Source: an uncultured Burkholderiales bacterium (GTDB lineage: Bacteria; Pseudomonadota; Gammaproteobacteria; Burkholderiales; Thiobacillaceae). From it: a stretch of DNA of 16,043 nt. The translations under genes were made by a program, and so were the position numbers. The notes beneath the pieces are model-generated. The model ran no database searches and was not told the DNA's origin. It saw only the letters and a list, made by a program, of their open reading frames with translations. Positions 1-5,969 of the stretch are shown here, piece by piece; the first letter of the stretch is position 1; every line of letters starts with the position of its first letter. Where the stretch lies: assembly GCA_937925755.1 (NCBI GenBank), contig CALAMX010000081.1, positions 1-16,043 on the forward strand, in the 5' to 3' direction.

Positions 1-816
1 TTCTTCGCCACGCCCAACGGGGTGGCCATGCAGCAGGCGCGTGCGCTGCTCGATGCCGGCGTGCGCGTGATCGACCTGGCGGCCGACTTCCGCCTGCAGG
101 ACGTGGCCGAGTGGACTCGGTGGTACGGCATGGAGCACGCCTGTCCCGATCTGGTCGCCGAGGCGGTCTATGGCCTGCCGGAGATCAACCGGTCGCGCAT
201 CCGCGGCGCGCGCCTCATCGCCAATCCGGGCTGCTACCCGACGGCGGTGCAGTTGGGCTTCCTGCCTCTCATCGAGGCCGGGGTAATCGACACGGATTGG
301 CTCGTGGCCGACTGCAAGTCCGGGGTGTCCGGTGCCGGGCGCAAGGCCGAGACTCACATCCTCTATGCCGAGGCCGCCGACAGCCTCAAGGCCTATGCCG
401 TGCCGGGTCATCGGCATTGGCCGGAGATCCGCCAGGGTCTCGCGCGCATGGCCGGGCGGGAGGTGGGGCTCACCTTCGTGCCCCACTTGACGCCCATGAT
501 CCGCGGCATACACGCCACCCTCTACGCCCGGCTGACACGGGACGTGGACCTACAGGCCCTGTTCGAGAAGCGTTACGAGACGGAGCCCTTCGTCGACGTG
601 CTGCCTGCCAAGGCGCACCCCGAAACGCGCTCGGTACGCGCCTCCAACCTTTGCCGCATCGCCGTGCACCGGCCGCAGGAGGGCGACACCGTGGTGGTCC
701 TTTCGGTGATCGACAACCTGGTCAAGGGAGCCGCGGGGCAGGCGGTGCAGAACATGAACATCCTCTTCGATCTGCCCGAAACCCTGGGGCTCGAAGCCTT
801 GCCGGTGTCCCCGTGA
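1..816 (+). CDS. argC: N-acetyl-gamma-glutamyl-phosphate reductase (ArgC), 5' end missing
   Basis: This enzyme reduces N-acetyl-glutamyl-5-phosphate to the semialdehyde with NADPH, the third step of arginine synthesis in the cytoplasm. The frame is open from base 1, so the gene begins before the window. 271 residues are visible; family members have about 310-350, so part of the N-terminal nucleotide-binding domain is missing. Visible hallmarks are FFATPNGVAM at the very start, IDLAADFRL, the catalytic cysteine in NPGCYPTAV (codon at 232-234), the KSGVSGAGR loop, and the catalytic-histidine segment GHRHWPEI. The C-terminal part DNLVKGAAGQAVQNMN is typical of the family. The GTG at base 22 is internal, not a start. 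A promoter follows 20 bases downstream, so argC probably ends its own transcript. The identification is firm. Confidence 0.96.
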   Translation, partial: FFATPNGVAMQQARALLDAGVRVIDLAADFRLQDVAEWTRWYGMEHACPDLVAEAVYGLPEINRSRIRGARLIANPGCYPTAVQLGFLPLIEAGVIDTDWLVADCKSGVSGAGRKAETHILYAEAADSLKAYAVPGHRHWPEIRQGLARMAGREVGLTFVPHLTPMIRGIHATLYARLTRDVDLQALFEKRYETEPFVDVLPAKAHPETRSVRASNLCRIAVHRPQEGDTVVVLSVIDNLVKGAAGQAVQNMNILFDLPETLGLEALPVSP

Positions 817-835
817 AACCCTGCGGCGGGCGTGG

Positions 836-864
836 TTGACGGGAACTTTTCCAGGGCGAATAAT
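836..864 (+). promoter_or_regulatory. Sigma-70-type promoter for erpA
   Basis: A TTGACG hexamer at 836-841 and an AATAAT hexamer at 859-864 are separated by exactly 17 bases. Each matches the housekeeping consensus (TTGACA, TATAAT) at five of six positions. Transcription would begin about 30 bases upstream of the erpA start. The site lies right after the argC stop codon, so erpA can be expressed independently of argC. The hexamers are seen directly; promoter activity is inferred. Confidence 0.6.
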
Positions 865-901
865 GCCCGAAGACCGTTGGTTTTCCATTGAGGAGTACAG
901 C

Positions 902-1249
902 ATGAATGCCATGACCGAAATGCCTCCCCTCATCTTCTCCGACAGCGCTGCCAACAAGGTACGCGCCCTCATCGAGGAAGAGGGTAACCCCGACCTCAAG
1001 CTGCGCGTGTTCGTCACCGGTGGTGGTTGCTCCGGCTTCCAGTACGGTTTCACCTTCGACGAGACGCAGAACGAGGACGACTTCGTCATGGAAAAAGGTG
1101 GCGTGACCCTGCTCATCGACGCCATGAGCATGCAGTACATGCAGGGTGCCGAGATCGACTATACGGAGGGGTTGGAGGGCGCGCAGTTCGTCATCCGCAA
1201 CCCCAATGCGGTATCCACCTGCGGCTGCGGTTCCTCCTTCTCCGTCTGA
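902..1249 (+). CDS. erpA: Iron-sulfur cluster insertion protein ErpA (A-type carrier)
   Basis: ErpA is a small cytoplasmic A-type carrier that receives Fe-S clusters from the scaffold and passes them to target enzymes, in E. coli notably those of isoprenoid synthesis and respiration. The product is 115 residues, the usual length. It shows the HesB/IscA/ErpA fold signature, with the first cluster cysteine in TGGGCSGFQYGF and the C-terminal pair in STCGCGSSFSV. ATG 902 is chosen because AGGAG at 891-895 precedes it by six bases; the frame is open further upstream, but that region is the promoter. A strong terminator follows the stop, so it is probably a single-gene transcript. IscA is the alternative name; the N-terminus and isolation from isc genes favour ErpA. 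Confidence 0.93.
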   Translation: MNAMTEMPPLIFSDSAANKVRALIEEEGNPDLKLRVFVTGGGCSGFQYGFTFDETQNEDDFVMEKGGVTLLIDAMSMQYMQGAEIDYTEGLEGAQFVIRNPNAVSTCGCGSSFSV

Positions 1250-1267
1250 ACTGGGTCCGTTGGATCA

Positions 1268-1289
1268 GGGCGGCGCTAGCCGCCCTTTT
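1268..1289 (+). terminator. Intrinsic terminator after erpA
   Basis: A perfect seven-base-pair GC stem (GGGCGGC at 1268-1274 with GCCGCCC at 1279-1285) closes a GCTA tetraloop and is followed at once by TTTT. It lies 18 bases past the erpA stop and 30 bases before the yacG start. It should end the erpA transcript and reduce read-through into yacG. Confidence 0.85.
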
Positions 1290-1319
1290 GCCTTTTGGGC
1301 TCTCGACGCCCCCACCGCG

Positions 1320-1517
1320 ATGCCGCAACGTCCACGCAGGGTGAACTGTCCGACCTGCGGTCAGCCCGTCGAGTGGCGGCCGGAGAACCGCTGGCGTCCC
1401 TTCTGTAGCGAGCGCTGCAAGCTGATCGACCTGGGCGGCTGGGCCAGCGAGCGCTATCGCGTACCGGCCGAAGTGGCCTCGGGGCAGGCGCAGTCGGGAC
1501 AGGATCCGCTCAGTTGA
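1320..1517 (+). CDS. yacG: YacG family zinc-binding protein (DNA gyrase inhibitor)
   Basis: YacG is a very small zinc protein; in E. coli it binds GyrB and inhibits DNA gyrase. The 65-residue product has the four zinc cysteines in the expected order: CPTCG near residues 10-13, then FCSERCK near 29-33. These are followed by the family's IDLGGWASERYRVP. The C-terminus is a short polar tail. ATG 1320 is preferred because it gives normal family length, but no Shine-Dalgarno sequence precedes it; GTG 1341 is a possible alternative. The gene sits just behind the erpA terminator with no clear promoter of its own, so its expression is unclear. The family call is firm; the gyrase role is taken from E. 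coli. Confidence 0.9.
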   Translation: MPQRPRRVNCPTCGQPVEWRPENRWRPFCSERCKLIDLGGWASERYRVPAEVASGQAQSGQDPLS

Positions 1518-1561
1518 GTCGCGCCGTCTCAGCGCGTCCCGCCGCGTGCACGTTGTCTGGC

Positions 1562-1590
1562 TTGTAGGAGGCGCCGGCTTGGGCTAGGCT
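1562..1590 (+). promoter_or_regulatory. Weak candidate promoter before gmhB
   Basis: TTGTAG (1562-1567) and TAGGCT (1585-1590) are spaced by 17 bases, each keeping only three consensus positions. It is the best sigma-70-like pair in the 101-base yacG-gmhB space and would serve the gmhB-plsC-ygjP-gloA group. Support is slight, and such matches arise by chance. Confidence 0.2.
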
Positions 1591-1593
1591 ACT

Positions 1594-1616
1594 GCGCAAG
1601 TACTGGCCGCTTGCGC
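1594..1616 (+). repeat. Inverted repeat abutting the gmhB start codon
   Basis: GCGCAAG (1594-1600) and CTTGCGC (1610-1616) form a perfect seven-base-pair inverted repeat around a nine-base spacer. It ends two bases before the gmhB ATG and occupies the place where a ribosome-binding site should be. It could be an mRNA hairpin limiting translation or an operator; function is inferred only. Confidence 0.4.
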
Positions 1617-1618
1617 GC

Positions 1619-2158
1619 ATGAAACTGGTTATCCTCGATCGCGACGGCGTCATCAACTACGACTCCGATCAGTTCATCAAATCGCCGGAGGAATGGCGCC
1701 CCATCCCCGGCAGCCTGGAGGCCATCGCCAGCCTCAATCAGGCGGGTTTCCGCGTGGTGGTCGCCTCGAACCAGTCTGGTGTGGGACGCGGGCTCCTCGA
1801 CATGGCCACGCTCAACGCCATCCACGGCAAGATGCACGCGCAGCTCGCGCGGGTGGGGGGGCGTATCGAGGCCATCTTCTTCTGTCCGCATGCCGCCGAC
1901 TCGCGCTGCCAATGTCGCAAACCCAGGCCCGGATTGCTGCAGGAGATCGCCCTGCGCTTCCATGCCGACCTCAAGGGGGTACCGGTCATCGGCGACAGCC
2001 TGCGTGACTTGCAGGCGGCCTACGCGGCGGGGGCGGCGCCCATCCTGGTGCGCACTGGCAAGGGCCGGCTGACCCTCGAGACCGCCGAGCTGCCACAGGG
2101 TACCCGCGTCTTCGACGACCTTGCCGAGGCCGTGCGCGCCCTGCTCGCCGAGGCATGA
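1619..2158 (+). CDS. gmhB: D-glycero-beta-D-manno-heptose-1,7-bisphosphate 7-phosphatase GmhB
   Basis: GmhB removes the 7-phosphate from heptose bisphosphate in the cytoplasm, a step toward ADP-heptose for the LPS inner core. The 179-residue product is a HAD-superfamily phosphatase. The nucleophile motif DRDGVIN is at residues 7-13 (Asp7 and Asp9), NQSG at 51-54, a zinc site formed by C89, H91, C97 and C99 followed by RKP, and the magnesium motif GDS at 125-127 with D130. The zinc loop is compact compared with E. coli. No Shine-Dalgarno sequence precedes ATG 1619; an inverted repeat lies there instead. The stop overlaps the plsC start (ATGA), which implies translational coupling. A histidinol-phosphatase-like relative is the only alternative. 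Confidence 0.93.
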   Translation: MKLVILDRDGVINYDSDQFIKSPEEWRPIPGSLEAIASLNQAGFRVVVASNQSGVGRGLLDMATLNAIHGKMHAQLARVGGRIEAIFFCPHAADSRCQCRKPRPGLLQEIALRFHADLKGVPVIGDSLRDLQAAYAAGAAPILVRTGKGRLTLETAELPQGTRVFDDLAEAVRALLAEA

Positions 2159-2865
2159 CCTTCCTGCGCTCGCTGCTGTTCGCCCTGCTGCAGGTGGCGA
2201 TCACCATCCCCTATGGCCTGATCGCGCCACTGTTCTATCCATTGCCACCTCTGGCGCGCTACCGGGTGATGCGGCCCTGGAGCCGCATCACCATCTGGCT
2301 CGCGCGCTGGATCCTGGGCATCCGTTATCGCGTGGTCGGCCTCAAGCATCTGCCCAAGGGGCCCTGCGTGGTCCTGGCCAAACATCAGTCGGCCTGGGAG
2401 ACCATCGCCTTCCAGCTGTTCATGCCGCCACTCGCCTTTGTGCTGAAAAAGGAGCTGTTGCGGATCCCTTTTTTCGGTTGGGGCCTGGCCATGGTGAGTC
2501 CCATCGCCATAGACCGCAATGCCGGCCGCGAGGCCTTGAAGGCCTTGGAGGAACAGGGCCGGCAGCGACTCGCCCAGGGCTTTTGGGTCGTCGTCTTCCC
2601 GGAGGGCTCGCGCATGCCGCCGGGACAAAAGGGGAAATACAACGTGGGTGGTGCCTGGCTGGCGGTCAAGGCCGGTGTGCCAGTGCTGCCCGTGGCGCAC
2701 AACGCGGGGCGGCTTTGGGGCAGGAACGCCTTCATCAAGCGCCCAGGCGAGATCACCGTGGTGATCGGGCCGCCCATCCCGACGGCCGGGCGCAAGCCGG
2801 CGGAGGTGATCGCCGAGGTTGAGGCCTGGATCGAAGGCCAGATGGCCGCCCTGGAGAGGGCCTGA
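2155..2865 (+). CDS. plsC: 1-acyl-sn-glycerol-3-phosphate acyltransferase (PlsC/LPLAT family)
   Basis: The enzyme transfers an acyl chain to lysophosphatidic acid to make phosphatidic acid, the precursor of membrane phospholipids, at the inner membrane. The 236-residue product starts with a hydrophobic segment (about residues 5-30), which fits membrane association. Motif I reads HQSAWE at residues 77-82, so it is HX4E rather than the classical HX4D; as I recall, this variant also occurs in homologues from other proteobacteria. Motif II includes IPFFGW (104-109) and AIDRN (118-122), motif III FPEGSR (148-153) with the following PPGQKGKYNVGG, and motif IV VPVLPVAHN (175-183). Its ATG overlaps the gmhB stop and ygjP follows after six bases, so it is mid-operon. 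Confidence 0.9.
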   Translation: MTFLRSLLFALLQVAITIPYGLIAPLFYPLPPLARYRVMRPWSRITIWLARWILGIRYRVVGLKHLPKGPCVVLAKHQSAWETIAFQLFMPPLAFVLKKELLRIPFFGWGLAMVSPIAIDRNAGREALKALEEQGRQRLAQGFWVVVFPEGSRMPPGQKGKYNVGGAWLAVKAGVPVLPVAHNAGRLWGRNAFIKRPGEITVVIGPPIPTAGRKPAEVIAEVEAWIEGQMAALERA

Positions 2866-2871
2866 AGGGGC

Positions 2872-3597
2872 GTGTGCGCGTTGCAACGAAGAAGCCGTGG
2901 CGTGACACGCACAGAGTCCCTGGGCCATCTCAAGCTGGACGGACGCCGCATCCCCTGTCTACTGCGGCGCAGTTCCGCGCGGCGTAGCCTGGCCATGCGG
3001 GTCGCGATCGATGGCCAGGTGGTGGTGCTGGCACCGCGATGCCTGCCTGATTTGCAGATCGAGGATTTCATTCAGCGGCATGCCGACTGGCTGCGGCGTC
3101 AACTGAACCGTCTTAGCGCGTTTGCGGACCCCTGGCGTGAGGGCGGCCGGCTGCCCTATCTGGGTGGCAGCCTGCGTCTAGCGCGGGCGGAGGGGCTCGT
3201 CGCGCCCTACCATGCTGGGGGACGCCTACTGGTAGCAGACCCTGCTACGGCCCGGCAGGCGGTCCTGACCTGGTACAGAGCCGAGGCGAAAGCGATCCTG
3301 GGTGCGCGCCTTACGTCGCTGTGTGCCGCCCATGCGCTGGCGCTGCCGCCCTGGCGGTTGAGCGACGCCCGCACCCGCTGGGGCAGCCTCTCCGTTCGCG
3401 GGGTGGTGGGGCTGAACTGGCGGCTCATCATGACCCCGCCGTCGGTCATCGACTATGTGATCTGCCACGAACTGGCACATTTCCGTGAACGCAATCACTC
3501 ACCGGCCTTCTGGCGGGAGGTGGCGGCCCTGTGTCCGGACCATGCGGCGGCACGCCGGCATCTGCGGCAAAATGGTGGGTGGTATTTCCAGTTTTGA
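2872..3597 (+). CDS. YgjP-like M48-family zinc metallopeptidase
   Basis: This belongs to the SprT/YgjP-like family of predicted cytoplasmic zinc metallopeptidases, whose substrates are largely unknown. The 241-residue product carries the zinc site HELAH at residues 199-203, followed by ERNHSPAFW with the third ligand candidate H209. The family signature TRWGSLS...GLNWRLIMTPPSVIDYVICHEL surrounds it. No signal peptide or membrane segment is visible. GTG 2872 is the longest start after plsC. An alternative GTG at 2902, preceded by GAAGAAG, would give an N-terminus of MTRTESLGHL that may fit the family better, so the first ten codons are uncertain. It sits between plsC and gloA, ten bases before the gloA start. 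Confidence 0.88.
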   Translation: MCALQRRSRGVTRTESLGHLKLDGRRIPCLLRRSSARRSLAMRVAIDGQVVVLAPRCLPDLQIEDFIQRHADWLRRQLNRLSAFADPWREGGRLPYLGGSLRLARAEGLVAPYHAGGRLLVADPATARQAVLTWYRAEAKAILGARLTSLCAAHALALPPWRLSDARTRWGSLSVRGVVGLNWRLIMTPPSVIDYVICHELAHFRERNHSPAFWREVAALCPDHAAARRHLRQNGGWYFQF

Positions 3598-3607
3598 GGG
3601 ATCGAAC

Positions 3608-4021
3608 ATGCGTATCTTGCATACCATGCTGCGGGTCGGTGATCTGGAGCGCTCGATCGCCTTCTATACCGAGGTCCTGGGCATGCGCCTGCTGCGGCGT
3701 AAGGACTATCCGGAGGGCAAGTTCACCCTGGCCTTCGTCGGTTATGGCGACGAATCCGAGCAGGCGGTATTGGAGCTGACCTACAACTGGGGCGTGGACA
3801 AATACGACCTCGGCAATGCCTTTGGGCACATCGCCATCGAGGTGGAGGACGCCTACAAGGCCTGTGCGGCAGTGGCGGCCAAGGGCGGCAAGGTCACGCG
3901 TCCGGCCGGGCCGATGAAGCACGGCAACACGGTGATCGCCTTCGTCGAGGACCCAGACGGCTACAAGATCGAGTTCATCCAGGCGGGTACGGCCGGCTGG
4001 TCGCGTCAGTCGGGTGACTGA
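3608..4021 (+). CDS. gloA: Lactoylglutathione lyase (glyoxalase I)
   Basis: GloA isomerises the methylglyoxal-glutathione hemithioacetal to S-lactoylglutathione, detoxifying methylglyoxal in the cytoplasm. The 137-residue product is a vicinal-oxygen-chelate protein. The four metal ligands fall at H5, E56, H74 and E122, the same numbers as in the nickel-dependent E. coli enzyme. MRILHTMLRVGDLERSI at the start and FVEDPDGYKIEFIQ near the end are typical. ATG 3608 is preceded by GAGGGA (3596-3601), which overlaps the ygjP stop. It is the last gene of the gmhB-plsC-ygjP-gloA group. Its last 16 bases overlap the 3' end of rsmA on the other strand, and no terminator is visible between them. Confidence 0.95.
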   Translation: MRILHTMLRVGDLERSIAFYTEVLGMRLLRRKDYPEGKFTLAFVGYGDESEQAVLELTYNWGVDKYDLGNAFGHIAIEVEDAYKACAAVAAKGGKVTRPAGPMKHGNTVIAFVEDPDGYKIEFIQAGTAGWSRQSGD

Positions 4022-4812
4022 GGGGCGGCGGATTCAGGATAATCGGCCAGTGCAGCGAACTCGACCACACTCAGCGTTTCGCCGCGGCGGCCGGGGTCTA
4101 TCCCCAGGGCGGCGAAGGTGACCTCGTCGATCACGCCTCTCAGGGTGTTGCGCAGGGTTTTGCGGCGCTGGCCGAAGGCCAGTGCGACCAGGGTGGCGAA
4201 ACGCTCACGGTTGCGGCAGGGCAGCTCGGCCTTGGCCAAGGGGATGAGGCGTACCACGGCGGAGTCGACCTTGGGCGGCGGGGTGAAACAGCCGGGCGGG
4301 ACGTTGAAGAGCTTCACGACGCGAAAGCGCGCCTGGAGCATGACCGAAAGACGCCCATAGGCCGCCGTATCGGGTTTGGCGGCCATGCGCTCGACGACCT
4401 CCTTTTGCAGCATGAGATGGAGGTCGCGCAGGGACTCGGCCGCCTCCGCCAGGTGGAAAAGCAGGGGGGAGGAGATGTTGTAGGGTAGATTGCCCACCAC
4501 CCTGAGGTTGTGGCCGAGTGCGGCGAAATCGAAGGCCAGCGCGTCGGCCTCGTGCACGGTGATGGGCAAGCCCGCCGCGGCCTCGGCCCGCCAGCGGGCC
4601 GCTAGGTCGCGGTCGAGTTCGATGAGATGCAGGTGGCGGACGTGCATAAGCAGCGGCCGTGTGAGTGCGCCTAAGCCGGGGCCGATCTCCACCATGCGGT
4701 CGTCCGGCTGCGGGGCGATGGCGGCGATGATGCGGGCGATGACGCCGGGGTCGTGCAGAAAATGCTGCCCCAGGGCCTTTTTGGGTCGGTGGGTGGGTGA
4801 GTACAGGGACAT
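4006..4812 (-). CDS. rsmA: 16S rRNA dimethyladenosine transferase RsmA (KsgA)
   Basis: RsmA uses S-adenosylmethionine to dimethylate two adjacent adenines in helix 45 of 16S rRNA, a late check in 30S assembly. The 268-residue product shows the N-terminal KKALGQHFLHD, the SAM-binding VEIGPGLGALT (about residues 41-51), LIELD with E65, EADAL with D90, and the catalytic NLPYN at 108-112. ATG 4812 is chosen because AGGA (complement of 4821-4824) lies eight bases upstream and the length is normal; an in-frame ATG at 4857 would add 15 residues but lacks a ribosome-binding site. It is the last visible gene of lptD-surA-pdxA-rsmA. The usual downstream apaG-apaH are absent here, because gloA occupies the opposite strand. 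Confidence 0.95.
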   Translation of the reverse strand: MSLYSPTHRPKKALGQHFLHDPGVIARIIAAIAPQPDDRMVEIGPGLGALTRPLLMHVRHLHLIELDRDLAARWRAEAAAGLPITVHEADALAFDFAALGHNLRVVGNLPYNISSPLLFHLAEAAESLRDLHLMLQKEVVERMAAKPDTAAYGRLSVMLQARFRVVKLFNVPPGCFTPPPKVDSAVVRLIPLAKAELPCRNRERFATLVALAFGQRRKTLRNTLRGVIDEVTFAALGIDPGRRGETLSVVEFAALADYPESAAPQSPD

Positions 4813-4857
4813 CGGCTTATTCCTGAGCATGTGGGCAGCTTTTCGGTGCAGGCTCAT

Positions 4858-4872
4858 GCCTGCGTCGCAGGC
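4858..4872. repeat. 15-base palindrome upstream of rsmA
   Basis: GCCTGCG and CGCAGGC are perfect seven-base inverted arms around a single T. The palindrome lies directly upstream of the alternative rsmA ATG at 4857. A one-base loop is too tight for a full hairpin, so a protein-binding site is as plausible as an RNA structure. Confidence 0.4.
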
Positions 4873-4886
4873 GTGATGCCGTAGCC

Positions 4887-4919
4887 AAAGTGCTGGCCCA
4901 GCGCCTTGCGCAGCCGATG
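4887..4919 (-). repeat. Diverged copy of the rsmA 5' coding region
   Basis: On the minus strand this segment aligns without gaps to the rsmA N-terminal codons at 4759-4791, 128 bases away. Over the inner 21 bases 18 are identical, and all three differences are at third codon positions, so both encode KALGQHF. The outer codons also keep HR and a basic residue. Beyond this core only weak similarity remains. The match is too good to be chance in such a short interval and points to an old partial tandem duplication. Confidence 0.6.
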
Positions 4920-4931
4920 CCCTGCCCAGCG

Positions 4932-4957
4932 CTCAGCCCTCACCCCTCAGCCCTCAC
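4932..4957. repeat. 12-base direct repeat over the pdxA stop
   Basis: CTCAGCCCTCAC occurs at 4932-4943 and again at 4946-4957, separated by CC. The second copy includes the pdxA stop codon. This is a short tandem duplication with a 14-base period and probably contributed the last pdxA codons. Confidence 0.6.
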
Positions 4958-5966
4958 GGCGCCTGGCCGCCATCTCCGCCGCCAGGGCGATGGCGGCGCG
5001 CAGGCTGCCGCTTTCGGCCCGGCCGCTGCCGGCCAGGTCGAGCGCCGTGCCGTGGTCGACCGAGGTGCGCACGATGGGCAGCCCCAGGGTCACGTTCGCA
5101 CCGCCGCCAAAGGTGGCGTATTTGAGGACCGGCAGGCCCTGGTCGTGGTACATGGCGAGCACGGCGTCGGCCGTGTTCAGGTATTTGGTCTGGAACAGGG
5201 TGTCGGCTGGCAGCGGGCCTTCGAGCGCCATGCCCTCGCCGCGCAAGGCTTCCAGGACTGGGGCGATGACCTCGATCTCCTCGCGTCCCAGGTGCCCCCC
5301 CTCGCCGGCGTGCGGGTTGAGCCCGGCCACCAGGATGCGCGGCCGCGCCAGACCAAAGTCGCGTTGCAGTGCCGCCTGCAGGATGCGCAGTGTGGCGCTG
5401 AGGGACTCCCGCTGGATGGCGTCGGCCACCGCGCGCAGGGGTAGGTGGGTGGTTGCCAGGGCAACCCGCAGTGGGCGTTGGCTTGAGAGGGAGGCGGAGG
5501 ATGGGGTGCCGACCAGCATCATCACCACCCGCGGCGTGCCGGTGATCTCGGCCAGATATTCGGTGTGGCCGGTGAAGGCGATGCCGGCGGCGTTGATGAC
5601 GCCCTTGTGCACAGGGCCAGTGACCAGTCCGGCGAACTCTCCAGCGAGACAGCCGCTGACGGCCCGCCGCAGGCATTCGAGCACATAGCCGGCGTTGGCG
5701 ACTTCGACCCGGCCGGGGCTTACCGACTTTACCAGGGGCAGGGAGATTAGGCTCAAGGGGGCCGCGCTGCCGGCGGTGTAGTCGGGCAAGTCGAAGGGTA
5801 GCCCGATGAGGCGCGCCCGCTCGGCGAGCAGCGTGCGGTTGGCGATGAACGTAAGGCGGATGCCGGCCGGCGGCGTCTGCGCCAGGGCCACGCACAGGTC
5901 GGGGCCGATCCCGGCCGGCTCGCCGGCAGTGACGGCGAGGGGCGGCATCACACCCGCATCTGTCAC
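4947..5966 (-). CDS. pdxA: 4-hydroxythreonine-4-phosphate dehydrogenase PdxA
   Basis: PdxA oxidises 4-phosphohydroxy-L-threonine with NAD in the cytoplasm; the product is condensed by PdxJ to pyridoxine 5'-phosphate (vitamin B6). The 339-residue product shows TAGEPAGIGPDL (13-24), TGPVHKG, the substrate segment FTGHTEYLA with H134, and the three metal histidines in ATTHLPL (H174), GLNPHAGEGGHLG (H219) and AMYHDQG (H274). GTG 5966 is the start because GGAGG (complement of 5975-5979) lies eight bases upstream inside the surA end, three bases from the surA stop. Residues about 153-163 form a Ser-rich stretch (GTPSSASLSSQ) that looks like an insertion relative to the E. coli enzyme before RVALATTHLPL. 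It is the third gene of the lptD-surA-pdxA-rsmA operon. Confidence 0.95.
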   Translation of the reverse strand: MTDAGVMPPLAVTAGEPAGIGPDLCVALAQTPPAGIRLTFIANRTLLAERARLIGLPFDLPDYTAGSAAPLSLISLPLVKSVSPGRVEVANAGYVLECLRRAVSGCLAGEFAGLVTGPVHKGVINAAGIAFTGHTEYLAEITGTPRVVMMLVGTPSSASLSSQRPLRVALATTHLPLRAVADAIQRESLSATLRILQAALQRDFGLARPRILVAGLNPHAGEGGHLGREEIEVIAPVLEALRGEGMALEGPLPADTLFQTKYLNTADAVLAMYHDQGLPVLKYATFGGGANVTLGLPIVRTSVDHGTALDLAGSGRAESGSLRAAIALAAEMAARRREG

Positions 5967-5969
5967 GCC

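Larger units (their letters stand above)
4854..4943 (-). other. 29-codon open frame between pdxA and rsmA
   Basis: A GTG at 4943 opens a 29-residue frame in phase with pdxA, beginning one codon after the pdxA stop, and its TGA overlaps the upstream in-frame rsmA ATG at 4857 (ATGA). Residues 9-19, HRLRKALGQHF, match RsmA residues HRPKKALGQHF at nine of eleven positions. It could be a coupling leader peptide, a relic of an older rsmA start, or a read-through extension of PdxA. No ribosome-binding site is clear and no homologue is known to me, so translation is doubtful. Confidence 0.25.

Noticed and set aside
836..901. Upstream extension of the erpA frame to the TTG at 836.
   Set aside because: That TTG is part of the -35 hexamer, and ATG 902 has an AGGAG at correct spacing and gives normal family length.
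858..918. A partial resemblance between AATGCCCGAAGACCG upstream of erpA and AATGCCATGACCG at its start, like the rsmA and murU copies.
   Set aside because: Only about 11 bases match, with a gap; within chance for GC-rich DNA.
2020..2928. Long minus-strand open frame opposite gmhB and plsC (302 codons).
   Set aside because: It is a GC-rich antisense shadow of well-identified genes, with no recognisable motifs and a low-complexity product.
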